Shown: one piece after another, positions 1-4,166 of the stretch
Layout: each line of letters starts with the position of its first letter
How positions within the stretch are numbered: the first letter of the stretch is position 1
Program-made: the position numbers and the translations under genes
From: Bacteroidales bacterium UBA932
GTDB taxonomy: Bacteria; Bacteroidota; Bacteroidia; Bacteroidales; UBA932
Reading direction: 5' to 3'
DNA length: 6,313 nucleotides
Assembly (NCBI GenBank): GCA_002293585.1
Contig: DBDM01000035.1
Span: 8,422-14,734, forward strand
The notes under the pieces: model-generated
The model's input: the letters and a program-made list of their open reading frames with translations, nothing else
Databases searched by the model: none
Told to the model about the DNA's origin: nothing

Positions 1-137
1 TTTTTAACCAGTTTCAGTTTACTTGTTTTGAAAAAGTTTTCCAAATCAACAACCCGAACGGTACCATCCTTAAACGTTACTTCGATTAGATAATCAATAG
101 TATGCGTTTCGTTATTTTAATCGGTTAAGATACGCAT
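1..137 (-). pseudogene. DUF2442-like protein fragment, in-frame stop, runs off left edge
   Basis: Read on the minus strand from the ATG at 137-135, the frame gives MRILTD, then a TAA stop at 119-117. It then stays open to the window edge, with residues such as DYLIEVTFKDGTVRVVDLE and FFKTSKLKLVK. The second part resembles the N-terminal beta-hairpin of small DUF2442 proteins, whose usual pattern is DY-hydrophobic-LEVTF-DG-hydrophobic-VD-F-L. No ATG or GTG lies in this frame after the stop, and the first TTG falls inside the conserved stretch, so no intact start is visible. A second ATG at 145-143 is in another frame and ends after six codons. The fragment sits 26 bp downstream of meaB on the same strand and was probably cotranscribed with it. 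It may be a decayed gene or a sequencing error. The family call rests on about 35 residues and memory of the family pattern. DUF2442 proteins have no settled function, though some lie near toxin-antitoxin-like DUF4160 genes. Confidence 0.5.
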
Positions 138-163
138 TTTTTCATAAACAGGCTCCAAAATTA

Positions 164-1252
164 TTACTTCAGCTTGTAATACTGCTCCAGTAAGGTAACA
201 GCGGCAGCAAAGGAATCCGCCTTCCCGTCGAGCACCTGTTGCTCATAGTCCGGCAAGGCCTGTTCAATGTTTTTGTTGTGGTAAAAATCATCCCGCAACG
301 CTTCATTGATGGTTTCATACATCCAATAACGCGCCTGCTCACGGCGGCGATGCTCAAAGAAACCGTTGTCCTTCGTCAACTGTAAATAAGTATCTATTTG
401 CGCATAAATATCGTCCAAACCTGTTTTTTCAATGGAAGAACAGGTCAATGCTTTAGGCTCCCATCCGGATTCCGGCACAGGAAACAACCGTAGCGCGCTT
501 TGGTACTGCGCTTGCGCCAGCTTCGCCTTGTCAATATTACTACCGTCGGCTTTATTGATGACCAGCATATCCGACATTTCCATAATGCCGCGCTTGATGC
601 CCTGCAGTTCATCACCTGCGCCGGAAATCATCAGCAATAAAAAGAAGTCGGTCATGGAATGCACGGCCGTTTCCGACTGCCCCACTCCCACCGTTTCCAC
701 AAACACCGTATCAAAACCTGCGGCCTCACACAGCACAATGGTTTCGCGGGTTTTGCGCGCCACGCCTCCCAGAGAACCTGCGCTGGGACTGGGACGTATA
801 AAGGCGTTGGGGTCAATGCTCAGATTTTCCATCCGGGTTTTATCGCCCAAAATACTGCCCTTGGTGCGTTCGCTGCTGGGGTCAATGGCCAGCACCGCTA
901 ATTTATGACCTTTGGACGTGAGATAACTGCCGAACGCTTCGATGAATGTGCTTTTTCCTGCCCCCGGCACACCGGTAATGCCCATGCGCACCGACTTTCC
1001 GGCGTGGGGGCGGCACGCCTCCAACACCTGACGGGCGGTGTCGCGATGGGCGGGCAGCAAGCTTTCCACTAAGGTGATCGCCTGACTAAGAATAGTAATG
1101 TTCCCTGCCAAAATGCCTTCCACGTATTCATGCACTTGCAACAAACGCTGTGGCCTTTTTTTGAAAAGGGCTGCAGCGTTCGGATTCACTATGGGCGGTT
1201 GTTCCACCCCCTGATTCACCACAAGGGCGCTATCGTCGCATTCGTTAATCAT
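164..1252 (-). CDS. meaB: MeaB/ArgK-family GTPase, methylmalonyl-CoA mutase chaperone
   Basis: Cytoplasmic P-loop GTPase of the G3E/SIMIBI class. Family members bind B12-dependent acyl-CoA mutases, gate loading of adenosylcobalamin and protect the enzyme from inactivation. In the 362-residue product the Walker A motif GITGVPGAGKST is at 91-102. AIDPSS is at 122-127, GSILGDKTRM at 132-141 and RPSPSAGSLGG at 153-163. The switch/G3 region VETVGVGQSE is at 185-194, and the NKAD base-recognition motif is at 233-236. The C-terminal helical tail (about 310-362) matches the family's dimerisation arm. I chose the ATG at 1252 because the frame upstream of it (to 1300) lies wholly inside the preceding gene and adds 16 unconserved residues. 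This start overlaps the upstream stop as ATGATTAA, an 8 bp overlap that suggests translational coupling. No mutase gene is in view, so the client is inferred from the family. A close paralogue serving isobutyryl-CoA mutase cannot be excluded. Confidence 0.95.
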   Translation of the reverse strand: MINECDDSALVVNQGVEQPPIVNPNAAALFKKRPQRLLQVHEYVEGILAGNITILSQAITLVESLLPAHRDTARQVLEACRPHAGKSVRMGITGVPGAGKSTFIEAFGSYLTSKGHKLAVLAIDPSSERTKGSILGDKTRMENLSIDPNAFIRPSPSAGSLGGVARKTRETIVLCEAAGFDTVFVETVGVGQSETAVHSMTDFFLLLMISGAGDELQGIKRGIMEMSDMLVINKADGSNIDKAKLAQAQYQSALRLFPVPESGWEPKALTCSSIEKTGLDDIYAQIDTYLQLTKDNGFFEHRRREQARYWMYETINEALRDDFYHNKNIEQALPDYEQQVLDGKADSFAAAVTLLEQYYKLK

Positions 1253-2330
1253 TAATTTTTCCGGTAAGCATAAATGTAGCTGTGCTCTGCGTGGGAGCAT
1301 TGGTGGTCAGCATAACGCTATAGAACTTATCGCCGGACTCACCCAGGGTTTTCAACACCACTTTCACCACCGCTTTAGCGTCGGGTTTCACCGACGAAGG
1401 CGCAGTAACTTTGATACAGGGACATTCCGCGTAGGATTGGCGGATCAACAAAGGACTCTTCCCGGTATTGGTAATTTCAAATTCGGCCGTAATGGTTTCA
1501 CCCTGTTTTACCGTATTGAAATTATGGGTGGAATTGGCCACCGCAATAACCGGAGCTTTTTCATAATCAGCCGGTGTCAACTTGCCGAAATCATCTTCCA
1601 CGGTAGCCGCAACAATCAATTTGCCATCGCCTTGCTTACCGTTCACAACAATATTCACCGGTTGTTTCACTATGCCCCACAACTGCGGTTTGGCAGCCTT
1701 CGCCGTATTGAGCGTAGCGCGGATAAAACCTTTTTCATTTTTCTGCAAGGTGGCGGGTGTCATTTCCACCGTCATATATTTAGGCACATTATTAAATGTA
1801 AGCTTAAGCGGCTCATCGCCGGTATTAATGATGGCCACAGAATCCCGTTTCACAGCGCCCTGGGCAATACGCGCCAACGACAATTCCCCACTGCGCAGGC
1901 GCAATGGGCCAAAAGCCTGGGGATATTCTTCGTCCACCGAAGCGGGAGCAGCTACCACGCGGCCCTTAATACGCAATACCACAGGCGAAGGACGTGCGTT
2001 GGAATACACCGTAAGGCTCTTATCAAAAGGCATTACGCCGGAAGGATTATAAGTAGCTTTCACAAAGCCACGCTCTCCCGGAGCGATCGGTTCCCGGCTC
2101 CATCCCGGCGTGGTGCAACCGCACGAAGCCGACACATTTTGAATGATAATAGGTTGGGCGCCCGTATTAGTAAACTGAAACTCATAAGTTTGAGGGCCTG
2201 CTTTCTGGTCAATGTTACCGAAATCATGCACATCTTTATCAAAACGGATCGTAACAGCTCCGTCCTGTGCATTCAGCGCCAAACCGGCAATAAACACCAG
2301 TCCGGCAGTAATTAAACAACGTAATTTCAT
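1245..2330 (-). CDS. secreted DUF1573 protein with three Ig-like repeats
   Basis: A 361-residue exported protein. Residues 1-21 are a signal peptide: basic MKLR, hydrophobic core to about 19, and probable cleavage around NAQ at 20-22. There is no lipobox cysteine at the cleavage site. Three beta-sandwich repeats follow. Repeat 1 (about 27-125) starts HDFGNI and has FTNTG and the Cys pair CGC at 70-72. Repeat 2 (about 138-245) has IINTG but no cysteines. Repeat 3 (about 262-359) starts HNFNTV and has ITNTG and CPC at 303-305. This is the DUF1573 pattern, common in Bacteroidota envelope proteins and related in fold to ASH/MSP immunoglobulin-like domains. The family has no established biochemical role; an envelope scaffold or binding role is only inference. 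The start at 2330 is fixed by the signal peptide. The gene has its own Bacteroidota-type promoter and is coupled through its stop to meaB, which is puzzling because MeaB is cytoplasmic. Confidence 0.92.
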   Translation of the reverse strand: MKLRCLITAGLVFIAGLALNAQDGAVTIRFDKDVHDFGNIDQKAGPQTYEFQFTNTGAQPIIIQNVSASCGCTTPGWSREPIAPGERGFVKATYNPSGVMPFDKSLTVYSNARPSPVVLRIKGRVVAAPASVDEEYPQAFGPLRLRSGELSLARIAQGAVKRDSVAIINTGDEPLKLTFNNVPKYMTVEMTPATLQKNEKGFIRATLNTAKAAKPQLWGIVKQPVNIVVNGKQGDGKLIVAATVEDDFGKLTPADYEKAPVIAVANSTHNFNTVKQGETITAEFEITNTGKSPLLIRQSYAECPCIKVTAPSSVKPDAKAVVKVVLKTLGESGDKFYSVMLTTNAPTQSTATFMLTGKIND

Positions 2331-2350
2331 AATTTATAACGATTTATAAC
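2331..2350 (-). repeat. tandem 10-bp direct repeat in the leader of the DUF1573 gene
   Basis: Two adjacent 10-mers, differing at one base, share ATTTATAAC on the plus strand (2332-2340 and 2342-2350). On the coding strand this reads GTTATAAATC then GTTATAAATT directly before the ATG. It falls in the predicted 5' untranslated region. It may simply be the A/T-rich, Shine-Dalgarno-free start context of this phylum, and no function is claimed. Confidence 0.4.
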
Positions 2351-2373
2351 ATTTCTACAATAGAACATATTGA

Positions 2374-2403
2374 CAAAATTAGCATTTTATTTACATACAA
2401 CAA
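2374..2403 (-). promoter_or_regulatory. promoter of the DUF1573-meaB unit
   Basis: On the minus strand the -7 element TAATTTTG (2381-2374) fits the Bacteroidota consensus TAnnTTTG. Exactly 19 bp upstream is TTG (2403-2401), matching the -33 element. Transcription would begin near 2367, giving a leader of about 35 nt before the ATG at 2330. The match is by eye to the known consensus. Confidence 0.7.
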
Positions 2404-2418
2404 TAATTTTACCTCGTG

Positions 2419-2451
2419 TTTTTGTATTTTTTAATAAAAGAATTATCTTTG
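2419..2451 (+). promoter_or_regulatory. promoter of the ferredoxin gene
   Basis: The -33 element TTTTTG (2419-2424), a 19 bp spacer and the -7 element TATCTTTG (2444-2451) form a near-ideal Bacteroidota primary-sigma promoter. Transcription is expected to start around 2457, about 30 nt before the ATG at 2487. The leader is almost pure A/T and has no Shine-Dalgarno sequence. Its -33 box is 15 bp from the -33 box of the divergent DUF1573 promoter. Confidence 0.8.
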
Positions 2452-2486
2452 CGTAATATTTTAACCTTAAAAAAAATTTAAAAGTA

Positions 2487-2654
2487 ATGGCTTACAAAAT
2501 TTCAAATGATTGTACCGCTTGTGGTACTTGTATTGATGAATGTCCGGTTGAGGCTATCTCTCCCGGTGATATTTACAAAATCGACCCGGATACTTGCACC
2601 GCCTGCGGCACCTGCGCCGATGCTTGCCCTGTAGGAGCAATCAATCCCGCATAA
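2487..2654 (+). CDS. small 2[4Fe-4S] dicluster ferredoxin
   Basis: A 55-residue soluble electron carrier. It has two copies of the CxxCxxCxxxCP cluster motif: C9, C12, C15, C19 and C37, C40, C43, C47. As in clostridial-type ferredoxins, the first three cysteines of one motif plus the last of the other would ligate each cluster. The halves are clearly related (CTACGTCIDECPVEAIS against CTACGTCADACPVGAIN), showing the family's internal duplication. Length and spacing are those of a minimal bacterial 2[4Fe-4S] ferredoxin, with no extra loop or C-terminal extension. The start follows an A-rich leader and the stop TAA is at 2652-2654. It is monocistronic, with a strong promoter before it and a strong terminator after it, which suggests high expression. 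The partner enzyme is not in the window; pyruvate or 2-oxoacid:ferredoxin oxidoreductases are the usual family partners. Confidence 0.96.
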   Translation: MAYKISNDCTACGTCIDECPVEAISPGDIYKIDPDTCTACGTCADACPVGAINPA

Positions 2655-2677
2655 TTTTTTGTGCGCAAAATATAATG

Positions 2678-2709
2678 CAAGGGTGGAAATTTTCCACCCT
2701 TGTTTTTTT
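2678..2709 (+). terminator. intrinsic terminator of the ferredoxin gene
   Basis: The left arm CAAGGGTGGAAA (2678-2689) pairs perfectly with TTTCCACCCTTG (2691-2702) and is followed by seven T residues (2703-2709). The GGGTGG/CCACCC core gives a stable stem. It begins 24 bp after the ferredoxin stop and ends 3 bp before the stop of the convergent mgsA gene. On the minus strand the stem is followed by an A/T-rich but not purely T stretch, so it may also stop mgsA transcripts less efficiently. Confidence 0.92.
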
Positions 2710-2711
2710 AT

Positions 2712-3179
2712 TTATACTTCTACATCGCGCGTTAAATACGCAGAAAAATCCTTCACTGTAGGCACATAATCGCTGTCAAACAACGGCGATGAAATAAGGT
2801 AATCGGCAGTGGAACGATTACAGGCCGAGGGAATATTATAAAGGCTGGTAATGCGCAACAGGGCTTTCACATCCACATCGTGCGGCTGTGGCTGCATGGG
2901 ATCCCAAAGGAATATCAGCATATCGATCTTTCCTTCGGCAATCATGGCGCCCAACTGCTGGTCGCCGCCCAGGGGACCGGATTTCAACAAGGTTATCTGA
3001 ATCTTATCGGCTGCCTTTCCTATCTTACGGTGCAAAGCCTGCAAGATCAACATGCCGGTGGTGCCGGTACATACTAAATGATATTTTTGCAAAATAGCGT
3101 GATTAAATTCCACCCATTCGATGATATCGCGCTTACGATTGTCATGCGCCACCAGTGCGATCGTTTTGTTTTTCTTCAT
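2712..3179 (-). CDS. mgsA: methylglyoxal synthase
   Basis: Cytoplasmic lyase (155 residues) converting dihydroxyacetone phosphate to methylglyoxal and phosphate, a bypass of lower glycolysis used when phosphate is limiting or sugar phosphates accumulate. Family motifs are all present: ALVAHDNRK at 8-16, phosphate-binding TGTTG at 38-42 and SGPLGGDQQLGAMI at 67-80. IFLWDP is at 89-94, PHDVDVKALLRI at 99-110 and NIPSACNRSTADYLI at 115-129. By alignment from memory to the E. coli enzyme, H12 and D13 match H19/D20, the catalytic D73 matches D71, and D93, H100 and D103 match D91, H98 and D101. About nine extra residues lie between TGTTG and SGPLGGDQ. The start is backed by AAGGA at 3191-3187, 7 nt before the ATG, an unusual Shine-Dalgarno-like site for this window. 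It is monocistronic and converges on the ferredoxin gene. No glyoxalase gene is in view to detoxify the product. Confidence 0.97.
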   Translation of the reverse strand: MKKNKTIALVAHDNRKRDIIEWVEFNHAILQKYHLVCTGTTGMLILQALHRKIGKAADKIQITLLKSGPLGGDQQLGAMIAEGKIDMLIFLWDPMQPQPHDVDVKALLRITSLYNIPSACNRSTADYLISSPLFDSDYVPTVKDFSAYLTRDVEV

Positions 3180-3202
3180 AATTTTTTCCTTAATTCACTT
3201 TA

Positions 3203-3210
3203 CAAAGATA
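3203..3210 (-). promoter_or_regulatory. -7 element of the mgsA promoter
   Basis: Minus-strand TATCTTTG (3210-3203) is identical to the -7 element of the ferredoxin promoter and lies 24 bp before the mgsA ATG. No good TTG -33 box is found 18-21 bp upstream. The promoter may therefore be weak or need an activator. Transcription would begin near 3196. Confidence 0.6.
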
Positions 3211-3256
3211 GTGCAAAAAAGTTACTTGTAGGTTATGTAATCTTTAAATTAAGGAT

Positions 3257-3340
3257 AGAACGCGGATGATACAGATTTAGCGGATTTTCACTGATAAAAA
3301 CATCTGCGATTATCCGTTCAATCCGCGTCGTCTGCGTTCC
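3257..3340. repeat. 84-bp imperfect inverted repeat, dispersed-repeat type
   Basis: The two 39 bp arms (3257-3295 and 3302-3340) are reverse complements without gaps at 27 of 39 positions, around a 6 nt A-rich loop. Many mismatches are transitions that allow G-U pairs in RNA. The arms are built of GCGGAT/ATCCGC words. From memory, repeats with this wording are dispersed through many bacterial genomes, but copy number cannot be judged from one window. The element begins 2 bp after the mnmD stop, so it could fold as a transcript-end hairpin for mnmD, although no T-tract follows on the minus strand. It also lies just upstream of the mgsA promoter. It encodes nothing visible. Confidence 0.75.
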
Positions 3341-3342
3341 AT

Positions 3343-4095
3343 TTATTTATGTGCGCGGAGCATGTGGCGTTTCCCCGCTGCGCCCGACAGCCGCTCCAGC
3401 GTAAATCCCGCAGCACGCATAGCCGTCTTCACCGGGCCGGCCGCCGAATAAGTCACCAATATCCCCCCGGGCTTCAGCGCATCATACATCTTGCGAAACA
3501 CGTTCTCCGTCCACAATTCCGGCTGTACCGAAGGTGCGAAAGCGTCGAAATAAATCACGTCAAACCTGCACTCAGGCTGATAATCCAGTAAGTCTATCTT
3601 ACGCTTGCAAAGGGAGAAATGCGACTCCACTTCCACCGGTAGCAGCCAATTGCCGGGCACCCACCAGCGGTCGATATACTTTAGTTTTATACCCGCCGGC
3701 GTTTCCCAATTACAACCGTGCAACCACTCCAATTCCACATCGCTCGACAGGTAACTCAGCTTTTTTGCTTCTTCTTTAGACAAGGGGAACTTTTCCAGCG
3801 CCTCGTAATACACCCGCACACAAGCCGCACCGGAAGCCGCCAGCGTGAGCAAGGCATTCAATCCTGTACCGAAACCCACTTCCAGCACACTGATCTCCGG
3901 CCAGGTGGTCAAATCATATTCCTTCGCTTTGCTGCCCTGTTCTTCCAAGCGGTCTATTATGTAGTACAAGCCCGCATCTATATACACATGCTCCGCCTCT
4001 GCCACTGCACCGTAGGTGGAATGGTAGGTTTCATTCAGTTCGGGCACAAACAACGTTGGCGAACCGTCGGCAGTAATCATCATGCGGCGTTCCAT
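3343..4095 (-). CDS. mnmD: MnmD-type SAM-dependent tRNA (wobble uridine) methyltransferase
   Basis: A 250-residue Rossmann-fold methyltransferase matching the N-terminal half of the bifunctional MnmC. This domain methylates 5-aminomethyl(-2-thio)uridine at the tRNA wobble position to the mnm5 form. Visible motifs are the entry segment DGSPTLFVPELNETYHS (10-26) with GAVAEAEHVYI following, and SAM-binding LEVGFGTGLN (71-80). The active-site region FDAFAPSVQPELW is at 183-195, LKPGGILVTYSAAG at 207-220 and GAAGKRHMLRA at 238-248. The C-terminal FAD oxidase domain of E. coli MnmC is absent, as in other stand-alone MnmD proteins. I chose the ATG at 4095 because family proteins begin a few residues before the ITxDGS segment. 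The ATG at 4110 lies upstream of the predicted promoter -7 element. ATGs at 4083 and 4080 are also possible. It is divergent from secA. Substrate is inferred from family, not proven here. Confidence 0.93.
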   Translation of the reverse strand: MERRMMITADGSPTLFVPELNETYHSTYGAVAEAEHVYIDAGLYYIIDRLEEQGSKAKEYDLTTWPEISVLEVGFGTGLNALLTLAASGAACVRVYYEALEKFPLSKEEAKKLSYLSSDVELEWLHGCNWETPAGIKLKYIDRWWVPGNWLLPVEVESHFSLCKRKIDLLDYQPECRFDVIYFDAFAPSVQPELWTENVFRKMYDALKPGGILVTYSAAGPVKTAMRAAGFTLERLSGAAGKRHMLRAHK

Positions 4096-4099
4096 GATG

Positions 4100-4107
4100 C
4101 AAAGGTA
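4100..4107 (-). promoter_or_regulatory. -7 element of the mnmD promoter
   Basis: Minus-strand TACCTTTG (4107-4100) fits TAnnTTTG. It lies only 4 bp before the preferred mnmD ATG, so the transcript would start at or just inside the first codons (about 4095-4092). The upstream -33 region has only a weak TTCG at 4129-4126. If correct, the mRNA is leaderless from 4095 or has a very short leader to the ATGs at 4083/4080. Confidence 0.5.
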
Positions 4108-4111
4108 CATA

Positions 4112-4145
4112 TTTTTGGATAATTCCGAATAAAATTATAACTTTG
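4112..4145 (+). promoter_or_regulatory. promoter of secA
   Basis: The -33 element TTTTTG (4112-4117), a 20 bp spacer and the -7 element TAACTTTG (4138-4145) match the Bacteroidota consensus closely. Transcription should begin near 4152, leaving a leader of about 15 nt with no Shine-Dalgarno site before the ATG at 4167. The element overlaps the upstream half of the divergent mnmD promoter. Confidence 0.8.
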
Positions 4146-4166
4146 TAGGTTATTAATCGAATTTTT

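Noticed and set aside
432..908. Open frame of 158 codons on the plus strand opposite meaB
   Set aside because: It lies across the conserved GTPase motifs of meaB and shows no family signature of its own.
1253..1300. Extension of MeaB to the ATG at 1300
   Set aside because: The extra 16 residues lie inside the DUF1573 coding sequence and show no conservation with the family; the ATG overlapping the upstream stop is the better start.
1437..2315. Open frame of 292 codons on the plus strand opposite the DUF1573 gene
   Set aside because: Its translation is His/Arg/Ser rich with no recognisable motif, and the opposite strand has a signal peptide, a domain pattern and a promoter. It is an antisense shadow.
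2678..2702. Operator or regulatory palindrome
   Set aside because: The perfect stem followed by seven Ts, immediately after a stop codon and between convergent genes, is explained better as an intrinsic terminator.
3257..3340. CRISPR or insertion-sequence end
   Set aside because: There is only one inverted pair, no spaced direct repeats, no transposase frame and no visible target duplication.
4083..4110. Extension of MnmD to the ATG at 4110
   Set aside because: The added codons MYLCI contain the predicted -7 promoter element and do not match the family's usual N-terminus.
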